DNA of 64,000 bases from Euphrasia confusa (lineage: Eukaryota; Streptophyta; Magnoliopsida; Lamiales; Orobanchaceae): positions 14,417,312-14,481,311 of the forward strand of contig OX940968.1 of NCBI GenBank assembly GCA_954870475.1, written 5' to 3'. Both the position numbers and the translations under genes were made by a program. The notes beneath the pieces were generated by a model. It did not search any database, was not told where the DNA came from, and saw nothing but the letters and a program-made list of their open reading frames with translations. Positions 46,382 to 58,822 of the stretch are shown here, one piece after another (positions within the stretch are counted from its first letter, which is position 1; the number at the start of each line of letters is the position of its first letter).

Positions 46382-46393
46382 GCTCTGATACCA
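46382..46393 (-). other. Element D primer binding site
   Basis: Complement of TGGTATCAGAGC, 2 nt from the right LTR; initiator tRNA-Met type. Confidence 0.95.
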
Positions 46394-46395
46394 AT

Positions 46396-48063
46396 TGTTG
46401 GAATTCGATATCCCGAGTTATCAAAATTGCGGAACCGATAACCCGAACGAACCCTTCGTCGGAAATCATACGAACGCCGACTCATCCGCCGGAGTCCGGG
46501 CTTTGGAGACCATGCATCCGAAGACGCATAGCCCGCCCCCACCTGAACCCCCGCGAGCCGGGGTCCATGAGATCAAAAGGATCGCGCCACCGCGCGATCG
46601 AGAGGACCGATCACACAGGGCGATCGATCGAGGTGGGGCTGCCCAGCAGCCCCCGCGGCGGGTCCGGCGACCCGCCGCCGCCTGGGGTGGCCCGCGTCCA
46701 GCTGGGCCGTCGTGCCCAGCAGCTGCCCGCGATCGATCATGTGATCGATCGCGCCCCGGCGTCCAGCCGGGGATCGCCCCATGCGCCTACCGCCGAAACC
46801 CTAGGCGGCGATCGCGCGGTCCGGTGGCTTCGCCACAACCGCGTGATCGTTCGTCTAATCCGGGTTCGACTTTTCGGATCTTGCGTTCTACGGTATTCTT
46901 AATAATCGAATCAAAACAAATCATAAAGCGCGTTTAGATTTTACCTTCGATTCGTTGTTCGGAGAAACGAAATCAAGATGACCCTTGAATCTTCCCACGT
47001 ATTCCTTGCACTTCGTTCGAACGTCGGGTGGGCGACGATCTATCGAACTCCTATGGATCTCCTTCAACTCTCTAGAATATCAAGTATGATAATCTTGTCT
47101 TATGATTTATGAAGGCCATGTAGTGCTTTTATAGGCTACGTAGGGGATCTAAAGGAGGTGGAATATTGGGCTTCCAATATTGAAGATTAAATTGAGCCCA
47201 CTGCCCAAGTCCATTAATCCTTATCAATATTAATTAATTTATTTTCCACTATATAAATTAATTGCACTCCCAATATTAAACCATATTATATCGAATAATA
47301 TTTCTCCGGTAGTATTTATTTATTCCGTGTATTTAAGATATAAATATCCATGAATAAAATTTATTTATTGCTTAATAAATTTATTCATCTCTTTTATCCG
47401 AGACTAGTACCACTCAACCTTATTTATTATGCGGAATAAATCCACTCGCGAGGTTTACATAATAAATCCTTATGAGCTCATCTCGGGGATATTATCAACC
47501 CTTCCGGGATACACTGTCCTGTCAATAATTCACGGCATGCCATATATAAAATATAGTGACCCAACTCAACCGGTAATTGACCCAATAATTAAATCGGTCA
47601 ATTCCTTTGGAAAATCAAAGTCACATATATTAAATATACACACCCGCAATTGTATCGAGGATTAAGAATAAAATACACTGAGTCTCAAATCAATTATCGC
47701 CGAGCAATCCTAATTGATGAGTCTCAATCGATCCGCTCAATACACCAAGTGTACAAGTGTGATAAAATAATTAAGATAAATTATTTTCTCTCTCACACAA
47801 CGACTATACCGATGGATTGGTCCGTGTCCATCTAGGTCGTGAGCAACTGTTCGATTAAATACGAGTAACCGATAGTATGATCTTCTGTGCGCCCATGCTT
47901 GCACCATACTAACTAAAACGTATAAAATCCAGGACTATGAAATTCGCATATATTTAATTAACAATAATTAAAAGCAAATGAATGTTCATTATAAATAGGT
48001 AAATGAAAGTGCATACAGAGTTCAGAATACTCAAATCTAGACATTAAGTATACTACTCCATCA
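46396..48063 (-). repeat. Element D 5' LTR
   Basis: Nearly identical to the left LTR, with one 2-nt insertion near 47940. Confidence 0.95.
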
Positions 48064-48068
48064 AACTC

Positions 48069-48783
48069 TTTTGCGCAACACGGACGAAACCCTTTTGCGC
48101 GGGCTGCTGGGCTCGAAGCGGGCTGCTGCTGTGCGGGCTGTACGGGCTCGCAGCGGGCTGCCGGGCTCGCAGCGGACTGCTGGGCAGTCGGCGGCGTGGC
48201 TACGAGCACAACCGAGTGGCACGCCTTTGCGCAGGCTGTTTGTGCGGGCTGCTGTGTCGATGAGGGGCATCGACTGAATGAATTAATTGCATGGCTTGGT
48301 GTTCCACTTGCGTGAATTGGTTTAATCGATTGCTTGGCCTTGTGCATGTGCGTGTGTTAATTCTTGGATACATGGCCTTGTATGAGAATTAATTCATGGT
48401 GCTGTGCATGTGCATGTGAAATGGCTTGGGTCGATATGCATGGGCTGTGCATGGTTCGACCGGGCACGAACCGGGAAGATTCGAGCGGGTCTCGTTTTTT
48501 GGTTCGTCCCGGTAAATTCGATCTTTCCGTAAATAATTTAATCTTTCTAATTTTATTTAATTTAATTTTGGAATTAATTCAAATTCTATTTGGATTATAT
48601 TTCTTAATTATGGAATTAAATAATGGAATTAGATGGAGAGTTAAATTAGGAAAGAAAATCCTAGTTTCTTTAGATATCCTATACCTACTTGGATTAGAAG
48701 TCTTAAGAAGAATCAAAATTCGATTTTGATTAGGATTCTTGAGATCTAATCTAAATAGGATTGAGAAATTATTAAAATATTAA
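48069..48783 (+). other. Element E leader, GC-rich and transition part
   Basis: 48080-48260 is a GC-rich run of GCGGGCTGC/GGGCTCGCAGC words in imperfect tandem, unlike the GC-rich leader segment of A, D, F and G. AT-rich sequence follows. The frames in it are low-complexity artefacts. Confidence 0.5.
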
Positions 48784-49250
48784 TTTTATTTAATTTAAGT
48801 ATTTTATTTAAAATCATTAGATTAATTCAAAATTTATTTTGGATTGGAAAATCTTGGATTTTATTTAGAATAGAATTAAATATGGAAATCAATGGATTTT
48901 AATAATATTGATTTTATTTAATTTAAGTATTTTATTTAAAATCATTAGATTAATTCAAAATTTATTTTGGATTGGAAAATCTTGGATTTTATTTAGAATA
49001 TAATTAAATATGGAAATCAAGGGATTTTAATAATATTGATTTTATTTAATTTAAGTATTTTATTTAAAATCATTAGATTAATTCAAAATTTATTTTGGAT
49101 TGGAAAATCTTGGATTTTATTTAAAATAAAATTAAATATGGAAATCAATGAATTTGATTTTATTTAATTGGAGTATTTTATTTAAAATCATTAGATTGAT
49201 TCAAATTTATTTTGAATTGGAATCTTGGATTTTATTTAAAATAAATTAAA
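48784..49250 (+). repeat. 128-bp AT-rich tandem repeat, four copies
   Basis: Units start at about 48784, 48912, 49040 and 49158 with TTTTATTTAATTTAAGTATT. Each contains TTTGGATTGGAAAATCTTGG (last copy diverged and about 10 bp shorter). Found only in element E's leader in this window. Confidence 0.85.
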
Positions 49251-49927
49251 TATGAGAATCAAAGAATTTTTCCGTTGCTCGGCAAAGTATTCAAGACGTA
49301 GAATGAAGACTCAAGGCAAGCATGCGGGAATTCATCAAGGTACGAATAGTCGAGAAGTAATTTTACTTGAGCAATTATTTGATTATTTGTGTACGTACTT
49401 GCATGAAATGTATGTTTGTTATTATGCTTATGTGTATTTAATTATGCATTAGATAGCGTATCCCTTTGTTATAAAAAGCTAAGTGGGAGAGGGAATGAAA
49501 ACATTGCCATGGTCTCCATTGCTGTTCTCTTGGTGACTTTTATGGACTTTTGAAGTTCGTATAGACAAGTCATTTGAGGAGAATTCTTGTAATTACTTTT
49601 ACGAGAAACATTGATTAAGTTTATCAAACAATGCCTAATTTGTCTTTCCAAAACTGATTTCAACTCGACTCATTCTCACCCCGGGGAGTGGAATGGAGCC
49701 AGAGCCACTTGGTCATGTAGAGGACACAAATTAGAGACCTTCGTACCATTCTTTGATAGATGGATCGATTGTCTGCTCGGCTCCCTCATTTATGAGAGAT
49801 AGGGTTGTTCGCATGGTGAATCACTGGTTAGAAACTTCGAGTTTCACTTATGATTCTCCGAGTCTTGATTTACGAAAATCGAATGGATCAAGTAATTGGG
49901 AGTCACTTATAAAAATCTTTTGGTGTA

Positions 49928-50221
49928 GTAAACGTCCACACGAACGTGGCTTGCTATACTGAATGGGATTTTGGATTAAGTGATGTAGACAGTTATAGAG
50001 GGGAGTAAAGGAGCGTATGTTAACGTAAACATCCACACTAACGTGGCTTGCGGTGAATATGCGTGTCCCAAACAATCTTCTTAGATACTGAGTAATGGTT
50101 TACACTTAGGTACGCTTTATAGTATTCTTCCCAACGAAGTAACGCTATAATGATGTATGACCGAAGTAAATCTAATCGCGAAATCGTTTGGATAGGTAAA
50201 CGTCCACACTAACGTGGCTTT
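49928..50221 (+). promoter_or_regulatory. Element E leader: four conserved hairpins
   Basis: Motif copies at 49928-49954, 50025-50051 and 50196-50221 have stem CCAC/GTGG with loops ACGAAC, ACTAAC and ACTAAC. The fourth hairpin at 50117-50150 has outer stem TTATAG/CTATAA, inner stem CTTC/GAAG and loop CCAAC. All four loops end in AAC. Confidence 0.8.
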
Positions 50222-50335
50222 CCATATCTGATGGGATTTTAGATGTGATTAGTGGTTTAATGATATTATTTGAGGGAGATAATATCGGAGATTAAATCGA
50301 TTGTTTGTTGTTATATGTGCTCATAGATTAGGAAA

Positions 50336-53137
50336 TGGCCTTGAACCCACTTTATGTGATACGTAAGGATTTTAACTCACTGGTCCCTAAATGTAATGAT
50401 TGGAATAGAGATCTAGACATTACCCAAACTGTTAAAGAGTGCAAGGTTGTACTCAGTGAGCTTTGTCCTCCCGAGCCTATTGACATAGGTGGCTAGACAA
50501 GAAGCGATGAGGATACTCATAAAGGCCAGTCACTTCGAGGAAACGCTTAAAAACGTGATGATTAACCTTTTAGACGAGTTGAGACGGAAATCGCAAGCTC
50601 TTGTAGCCAATGCCAAAGGTTTCGAACCTAAGGGCAAGATCGGGGAAAAAGGAAAAGCAAGCAAAGAAACCCAGTGGTCCTTAGCGACTTGGACCACTAG
50701 ATGGGACGAGAAATCCATGAGGCAAGTGTTCTCGATGCAAACAGTTGGGTATTGGAAGTCTGATTATCCTCTCAAAAGTACGAAATTTTCTTTAGTCGTG
50801 AAACATAGTCAGTGGTATTATCTACCGGAACCTGGTGTGTAGATATGGAACCACTGACGGTATGTGCATTTTAAATGCAAGGGTTCCAGGAAACCCGACG
50901 ACTTAGAAAAGAAGAAATCGTTGTCTACATGGGCAATGCTGTGGAGGAGGCAGCAGTTGCAGTGGAGGACATTTTATAGGATTTCATTTTGGGTTATTGC
51001 TTTTATGTACCTTTCAAATTAGAAAGAACTTTGTTCTGGATTTCTAATAAATGGATATTTTATTTCTTTTAATCATCTGATGGTTATAAGAAGAAATAAT
51101 GATATTATCTATTTTGGTACATTAGCTAGCAATATATAAATGATGAATTCTGAGTCCACCACGATGCAACGAACCGTTATACATAACTCGTTTTACTAAT
51201 AAGAGATTTCTTTATTAAATCATTTATACTTGTGGATTCTTATGCTAAGTCATATTTATTCAAATAAGAAGTTCAAAGGTCGAAAATTGATTGTAAGATC
51301 AATTAAGTTGAAGGAGTGGACCTTCCGACCTAAGAATCTAATTTGGAAGATAATACGACTAAGCAATCCTTTATGGATATAAGATATAAGATCCGGACAA
51401 GTATTAGAATTGATTGACTCTGATTTATGATCAGAGCTTGGGATTGGATCCCAAGTGACTACACCATACAGTCCTCTGTAGGATTGGTGTGTCGGAAATA
51501 AGAAATGGAACTCTTATAGAAATAGTAAAAGCATGAGTTAAACGGAACTACCTATGTTCTATGGATATGTCTTGGAAACAACGACACATTCAAATGTGGT
51601 TGTAGAATATCCTAGAAGAACAAAAGGTGTGTGTTCGATAGTACTATGAACCAGAAGGACGTTATAAGTTCTAACGCCCGGTTCTTAGAGGAAGACTATT
51701 AGATGAACCACAAGCCCAAAATGACGTAATATTTTGGAATGAGAGAAAACGATAAAAAGACTTAGAACCAGCCGAACCGAGTAGCGGTACACCACCAACT
51801 GCACCTACTGTTATTACTGTTCATACACCGGAACGCCGTTGTAGTGGGAGGTTGTGTGACAACCGGAGATATTCATAAGACTAGGAGAGTTTCGAACTCT
51901 GGACCTAGTATACATGAAATCGATCCCTTGATCTACATGAAGGCAGTACTAGATCTAAATGTGCCTTCTTGGAAAGCAATAAATATTATTGCTAAGAGGC
52001 GAGATCATTTAGAGTACAAGCTTAGTTAATCCATTCATGGATTGTAACAAAGCTAGAGTTCGTGGAACTTGCGCATTGATGAGATAGTCCATTTGATGGA
52101 TTCATCAAAAGGCATTGACGAATCGTGTGTATGGGAAACGTGATGGAAACAAGGTGGTGTTTCTCGGAGGTTTTATGTAAATAACATTTTATCATTGGTA
52201 ACGATGTAAATATGTTGTCAGACATAAAATGATGGTTGTCTAGAAAAACCGATATATGAGATAAAGAAGAAGTTAGAGCATGTTCTTAAGATCTAGGATC
52301 TCAAGAAAAGAACATTGTACTTCTCTTGATATCTTATACGATCATGGTTCGTTTTAACATGCAAAATTCCGAGAAAGGTTCGTTACCTTTCAGAGACGGA
52401 ATGCATCTATCTAAGGATATGTGTTTTGGAACACAAAAGGAGATAGAATCAATGAAAGCGGATTCCTACACTTTCAGTGAGGAAAGCTTAATAAATGCAT
52501 TGTTGAAAACAAGAACCTGATATCGACTATGCGGTTAGCATAGTGGGAGGATATCAAGGTAATCCTTGAAAGGAAAACTTGACTGCTGTAATGAACATTT
52601 TAAGTACTTTCGAAGTACTGGAAACTATGTTCTAGATTACGGGGCAGACAAACATTTCCTTTAGATTACATTCTCTTAGATTTCTAATCGAATGAGGACC
52701 GGTGTAAGTCGATATCAGGCTATGTGTTTCACTATTAAAGGAGAAGGAGTTTTTACATGGAAGAGTGATATGCACGATGCTTTTCGGACTCTGCCATGGG
52801 TAACCAAATAAGCGGCCTCAGAGGCAGCGGAAGTTTTGGTATAACTCCGGGATAATCTCTGGGACTTAGATGTGATTCTTAATTTGCCAAAGGCTATGCA
52901 AATAGCGGTGCGATGGCAAATGGTAAGAAGTCACAAGTCCATAAGTGTAAGATAACGCATAGTGCAAGTACCACCTGATACGTGTCATCGTCAAGGGAGA
53001 CGACGCTGTAGTCACCAAGATAACTTCAGAGCGGCAACCTAGATTGCTCATTCACATAGTACTTCTTGGAAGTACAACTTAAGCACGTGATGAGTATGGG
53101 AGTCGGGAGTTTGGAGGAAATGACTAGACCTTAGTAC
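50336..53137 (+). pseudogene. Element E gag-pol remnant
   Basis: Starts MALNPLYVIRKDFN, like other gags of the family, and hits a stop after about 50 codons. The following gag segment (RQEAMRILIKASHFEETL; LLDELRRKSQALVANAKG) shows the same internal deletion as A and F. The zinc knuckle has lost its cysteines and histidine. Protease-to-RNase H sequence is recognisable by alignment to D but is shortened and interrupted throughout. Confidence 0.7.
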
Positions 53138-53148
53138 AAGTGGGAGAT

Positions 53149-54793
53149 TGTTGGAGTTGTGTACTTAATGTCTAGATTTAAGTAACAGAAACTCACGATC
53201 CATTGCCATTAATCTATTTAATTAAATAAACGATTATTTGCATTTAATTATTGTTAATTAAATATATGCAAATTATAGTCCTGGATTTCATACGTTGTAG
53301 TTAGTATGGTGTGCATGGGCGCACAGAAGATCATACTATCGGTTACTCGTATTTAATCGAACAGTTGCTCACGACCTAGATGGACACGGACCAATCCATC
53401 GGTATAGTCGTTGTGTGAGAGAGAAAATAATTTATCTTAATTATTTTATCACACTTGTACACTTGGTGTATTGGGCGGATCGCTTGGGATTTATCGATTA
53501 GGATTGCCTTAGATAATCGATTTAAGTCTCAGTGTATTCTATTTTTAATCCCCGATACTATTGCGGGTGTGTTTATTTAATATAAGTGACTTTGATTTTC
53601 CAAAGGAATTGACCGGTTTAATTACTGGGTCAATTACCGGTTAAGTTGGGTCACTATATTTTATGTATGACATGCCGTGAATACTTGACGGGAAAGTGTA
53701 TCCCGGAAGGGTTGATAATATCCCCGAGATGAGTTCATAAGGAATTATTATGTAAACCCTGCAGGTGGATTTGTTCCGCATAATAATTAAGGTTGAATGG
53801 TACTAGTCTCGGTTATAAGAGATGAATAAATTAATTAGCAATAAATTAATTTTATTCATGGATATTTAAATCTTAAATACACGGAATAAATAATACTACC
53901 GGAGAAATATTATTTGATATAATATGGTTTAATATTGGGAGTGCAATTAATTTATATAGTGGAAAATAAATTAATTAATATTGATAAGGATTAATGGACT
54001 TGAGCATTGGGCTCAATTTAATCTTCAATATTAGAAGCCCAATATTCCACCTCCTTTTGATCCCCTACGTAGCCTATAAAAGCACTACATGGTCTTCTCT
54101 ATTCTCATAACTTGAAGAACACAATTCTAGAGAGAGAAAGTAGAGAAGGAGATCCATAGTGTTCGGAGGATCGTCGCCCACCCGACGTTCGAACAAGTGC
54201 AAGGAATACGTGGGAAGATCTCAAGGTCATCATAAGATCTCGTTTCTCCGCACAACGAATCGAAAGGTGAATTAAATAATTCCGCTATTTAATTCATGTA
54301 TATTGAAATCAATTATCGGGAAAACAAGATCCGAAGTTCGAACCCGGATTAGACGGACGATCGCGTGGTGGTGGCGAAGCCACCGGACCACGCCAATTGC
54401 CCGCTAGGGTTTCGGCGGGGGCGAGAGGATCGAACCCTCGGCTGGGCCGAGGGCTTGCGATCGATCCAAGGATCGATCGCTGGGGGCACGGGCTGGTGCC
54501 GTCCCCCTCCCCACCTCGACGGTGGGGATCCTCCAAGCGGCGGCGAGTCGCCGGACTCGCCGCGGGGGCTGCTGGGAGCAGCCCCACCCATCGATCGCCA
54601 AGGCGCGATCGGGATCGCGTGAACCCCGTCTCGCGGGGGTTCGGCTGGGGGCGGGCCGCGTGCCTTCGGGTGCGTGGTCTCCAAAGGCTGGACTCCGGCG
54701 GATGAGTCGGCGTTCATGTGATCTCCGGCGAAGGGTTTGATCGGGTTATTAGGTTCCGCAAATTTTAATAACCCGGGATATCGAATTCCAACA
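53149..54793 (+). repeat. Element E 3' LTR
   Basis: 1,645 bp, TGTTGGAGTTGTG...CGAATTCCAACA, with TATAAAA at about 54075. Hairpins include 54541-54562 (9-bp stem, loop GCCG). The end lies directly against element F sequence. Confidence 0.9.
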
Positions 54794-55905
54794 CAAAGTA
54801 CTACGTCACTTTTGGCTTGTGGTTCATCTAATAGTCTTCTTGTAAGAACCGGGCGTTAGAACTTATAACGTCCTTCTGGTTCATAGTACTATTGAATACA
54901 CATCTTTTGTTCTTCTAGGATATTCTACAACCGTATTTGAATGCGCCGTTGTTTCCAGACATATCCATAGAACACAGGTAGTTCCGTATAACTCATGCTT
55001 TTACTATTTCTATAAGAGTTCCATTTCTTATCTCCGACACACCATTTCTACAAAAGAATGTATGGTGTAGTCATTTGGGATCAAATCCCAATCTCTGATC
55101 AGTATGCCATGCATTCCTCAGACAGGCACTTGCCTCCGCGATTAGATCGCAGGCTTTCAATGGATATACCATGATGGTTCCCCACAATAGCTTTGTGTCC
55201 ATTGACTTGTCAAAACACTTTGCTTTTGTGGCACATCAGGTATGCTAATCCATTTTTTCGAGCAATCATAAAATGAATTACTCGTACCTTATTGTCTGAG
55301 TAAACAAAGGTCTGCATACATCAGAGTGAATCAATTCTAATACTTGTCCGGATCTTATCCCTTATATCCATAAAGGATTGCTTAGTTATGTTATCTTCCA
55401 AATTAGATTCTTGGGTCGGAAGGTCCACTCCTTCAACTTAATTGATCAAAATATCAATTTTCGACCTTTGAACTTCTTATTTGAATAAACATGACTTAGC
55501 ATAAGAATCCACAAGTATAATGATTCATTACAGAAATATCTCTTAAAAGTAAAACGAGTTTTATGCTACGGTTCGTTGCATCGTGGTGGACTCAGGATTC
55601 ATCATTTATATATTGCTAGCTAATGTACCAGAATAGATAATATCATTATTTCTTCTTATAACCATCAAATGATTAAAAGAAATAAAATATCCATTCATTA
55701 GAAATCCAGAACAAAGTTCTTTCTAAAATGAAAGGTACATAAAAGCAATAACTCAAAATGAAATCCTATAATAATGTCCTCCACTGCAACAGCTGCCTCC
55801 TCAAAAGCATTGCCCATGTAGACTACGATCTTTTTCTTTTCCAAGTCGTTTAGGTTTCCTGGAACCCCAGCATTTAAAATGCGCATACCTTAAGTGGTTC
55901 CATAT
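54794..55905 (-). pseudogene. Element F integrase/protease remnant
   Basis: Homologous to about 10.65-11.67 kb of element A and to the integrase part of D. Frames are short and broken. Confidence 0.65.
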
Positions 55906-56561
55906 CTACACACCAGGTTCCGGTAGATAATACCACTGACTATGTTTTACGACTAAAGAAAATTTCGTACTTTCTTTGAGAGGATAATCAGACTTCCAGT
56001 ACCCAGACTGTTTGCATCGAGAACTCTTGCCTATAGGCTTTCTCGTCCCATCTCGTAATCCAAGAAACTTAGGACCACTGGGTTTCTTTGCTTGCTTTTC
56101 CTTTCCCCCGGTTTTGCCCTTAGGTTCGAAACCTTTGGCACTGGCTACAAGAGCTTGCGATTTCCGTCTTAACTCGTCCAAAAGGTCCATCATCTTAGAA
56201 ACGTGTTTAAGCGTTTCCTTGAATCGACTGGCCTTTATGAGTATCCTCATCGCCTCTTGTCTAGCCTCTACATCATGTCTAAACATCTTCTAGCCTCTAC
56301 ATCATGTCTAAACATCTTCTTGAGTTTGAACATGATACCATAATTAGTGGTTATTGCAAAAGCATTTTCCCCCTTCTTAAAATCAGTTCTTTCTTCATCA
56401 ATTAAGACATTGGTAGGCTCGGGAGGACAAAGCTCACTGAGTACAAAACTTGTACTCTTTAACAGTCTGGGCAATGTCCAGATCTCTATTCCAATCAATA
56501 CAATCAGGGACCAGTGAGTTAAAAATTCCTTAAGTATCATAGAAAGTGGGTTCAAAGCCAT
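55906..56561 (-). pseudogene. Element F gag, internally deleted and frameshifted
   Basis: Starts MALNPLSMILKEF. A 29-bp tandem duplication (56261-56289 and 56290-56318, CTAGCCTCTACATCATGTCT...) shifts the frame within FRHDVEARQ. Downstream, MMDLLDELRRKSQALVASAK shows the same two missing blocks as element A relative to G. The zinc knuckle keeps one Cys only. Confidence 0.75.
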
Positions 56562-58715
56562 ATCCTAATCTATGAGCACATATAACAACAAACAATTGAT
56601 TTAATCTCCGATATTATCTCCCTCAAATAATATCATTAAATCACTAATCACATCTAAAATCCCATCAGGTAAGGCAAGCCACGTGGTGTGGATGTTTACC
56701 CACCCAAACGATTTAGCAATTAGATTTTCTTTGGTCATACATCACTTATAGCGTAACCTCGTGGGGAGGAATACTATAATGCGTATCTAAGTGTAAATCA
56801 TTACTCAGTACTAAAGTAAATCGTTTGGAACCGCTACATCACCGCAAGCCACGTGGTGTGGACGTTTACGATGGTTTCACAATTCTTCACAATTCCTTAT
56901 AACTGTCTACATCAATTAATCCAAAATCCGTTAGTATAGCAAGCCACGTGGTGTGGACGTTTACTACACCAAGAGACTTTTATAATTGACTCCCAATTAC
57001 AAGATCCATTTGATTTTCGTAAATCAGGACGCGGATAATCATAAGTGAAACTCGAAGTTTCTAACCAGTGATTCACCATGCGAACAACCCTATCTCTCAT
57101 TAGATGAGGGAGCCGAGCAGACAATCGATCCATCTATAAAAGAATGGTACGAAGGTCTCTAATTTGTGTCCTCTACATGACCAAGTGGCTTTGGCTCCAT
57201 TCCACTCCCCGGGGTGAGAATGAGTCGACTTGAAATCAGCTTTGGAAAGACAAATTAGGCATTGTTTGATAAACTTAATCAATGTTTCTTGTAAGAGGAA
57301 TTACAAGAACTCTCCTCCAATAACTTATCTATATAAACTTCAAAAGTTTATAAAAGTCACCAAGAGAGCAGCAATGGAGACCATGGGTATGTTTCCATAC
57401 CCTCTCCCACTTAGCTTTTTACAATAAAGGGATACGCTATCTAATGCATAATTAAATACACATAAGCATGCATACATGAAATAAAGCACATACTATTATC
57501 ACATAATCTAAATAATACTAGAATATTATTTTCCGACTATCATGGCTTTATTGCATCTCCGTACGCATCTTCTAGTCTTCAGTCTTCGTTCTTGAATGCT
57601 CCATGTGACGAGAATATTAATCCCAATATTGAAATCTATTTATTTTCAATTAATCCAAAAGTTACTTAATTCGAAAATTAAGTCAATCGAATATATCAAA
57701 AATAAAATTAAATATTATTAATATTTTTATTTATTTTTCCTTTCCTTTCTAATTCTATTAAATCTTTAGAATCCTATCCAAGTCAAACTTGGAACATTCT
57801 AGAAGACTTCTATAATAGAATAAGGAAATAAAATAAATTAGGACTCCTAATCCTTCCAAATTAATTCCTTTCCTAATCTATTAAAAATTCCATAAAAGAA
57901 TAATTAAATAGGAAAAATTAATTAAGGACTTTAAACTTTCCAAATTAATTATTTTCCTAATCCATTTAAAATTCCATAAAGGAATAATAAAATAGGAAAA
58001 ATAAATTAATTCTAAATTTATTCTTTTCCTAATCCATGAAAATTCCTATAATAGGAATAATCAATAAGGAAATAAATTTAATACTAAATTAATTCTTTTC
58101 ATATTCCATGAATATTCCATAAAAGAAATAATCAAATAGGAAAACCGAATTAAAATAGGAAAGTCGGATTATGGTAGGAGTAGCGCGGGTTGGGAGTCCC
58201 CGCACCACCCCCACCACCATCGATCGATCACCAAGGGAAGGACCCGCCGCCACCACCCCAGCCGGCCAGCCACCACCCACCGGCGGCAGCCCACGGCCGA
58301 GGGGCGCGTCGCCCCTCCCACTTGATCGATCGTAGGGTCGATCATGGGGATGATCGGCCCCATGGTCCTTCGTCTTCTTCGTCACACTTCTTCTTCTTCC
58401 GGCGGTCGTTTCGGCATTGATCCAACGTAAATAAAATTACAAGAATTAAAATTACATTATCCGGTATCGATTCTATACATGAAATCGACCCTATACATTT
58501 TCCGGAAAAAGTAGAACGTAATAATAAACCTAAATTCGGTCAACCCCCGAATTTTTACTATTACAAGCATTCACCACACATAAAACGAATCTCGACATGT
58601 CCGAGAGTTTAATAAATTATGACAATAATTAACGAAGAATTATATCTAGCCATAATAGTCGGAAACCCTGCAAGGTAGAACAATTTATCGCATATACACA
58701 TGAACTAGAACCAAC
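56562..58715 (-). other. Element F untranslated leader
   Basis: Same plan as the other leaders, with a GC-rich part at 58170-58400, an AT-rich part at 57600-58160 and the conserved part next to gag. Confidence 0.6.
56674..56964 (-). promoter_or_regulatory. Element F leader: four conserved hairpins
   Basis: Motif copies at 56939-56964, 56844-56869 and 56674-56699 have loop ACCAC. The fourth hairpin at 56746-56779 has inner stem CCTC/GAGG (CTTC/GAAG in A: a paired change) and loop CCCAC. Confidence 0.8.
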
Positions 58716-58727
58716 GCTCTGATACCA
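58716..58727 (-). other. Element F primer binding site
   Basis: Complement of TGGTATCAGAGC, 2 nt from the 5' LTR fragment. Confidence 0.93.
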
Positions 58728-58729
58728 AT

Positions 58730-58822
58730 TGTTGGAAATCGATATCCCGGGGTTAACGGCATTGCGGAAAACATTACCCCGATCAAAATCCCTTCGCCGG
58801 AAACCACCGCGAACCACCGCAT
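58730..58822 (-). repeat. Element F 5' LTR, 93-bp fragment
   Basis: About 80 bp match the start of F's 3' LTR with few differences, including the diagnostic GGGGTTAACGG. The last ~12 bp diverge before element G starts. Confidence 0.85.

Larger units (their letters stand above)
39116..48063 (-). mobile_element. Element D: complete Ty1/copia LTR retrotransposon
   Basis: An 8,948-bp element with LTRs of 1,666 and 1,668 bp (about nine substitutions and one 2-nt indel by eye), and the perfect 5-bp target duplication AACTC at 39111-39115 and 48064-48068. The primer site is at 46382-46393. A single gag-pol frame is open apart from two nonsense codons. It is the best-preserved pol in the window and the youngest insertion in the F/E nest. 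It sits exactly at the junction of F and E, so that junction already existed when D inserted. Confidence 0.95.
48069..54793 (+). mobile_element. Element E: 5'-truncated copia element
   Basis: Plus-strand copy of the same family with leader, gag/pol remnant, polypurine tract (AAGTGGGAGAT, 53138-53148) and a complete 3' LTR. Its 5' LTR and primer site are missing; the leader starts directly at the F/E junction that D later entered. On the right it abuts element F. The coding region has many stops. Confidence 0.8.
36300..58822 (-). mobile_element. Element F: copia element split into two halves by E and D
   Basis: The left half (36300-39115) has a 3' LTR, polypurine tract and RNase H/reverse transcriptase remnants. 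The right half (54794-58822) has integrase remnants, gag, leader, primer site and the first 93 bp of the 5' LTR. The two LTR ends share TATCCCCGGGGTTAACGG-type sequence not found in the other copies, which shows they belong together. The halves are separated by elements E and D, and about 310 bp around the integrase/reverse transcriptase boundary is missing. The 5' LTR is cut by element G. It is inactive. Confidence 0.75.

Noticed and set aside
48080..48350. Ala/Cys/Arg-rich ORFs in the GC-rich segment after element D
   Set aside because: Low-complexity GCGGGCTGC repeats give open frames on both strands; no protein family.
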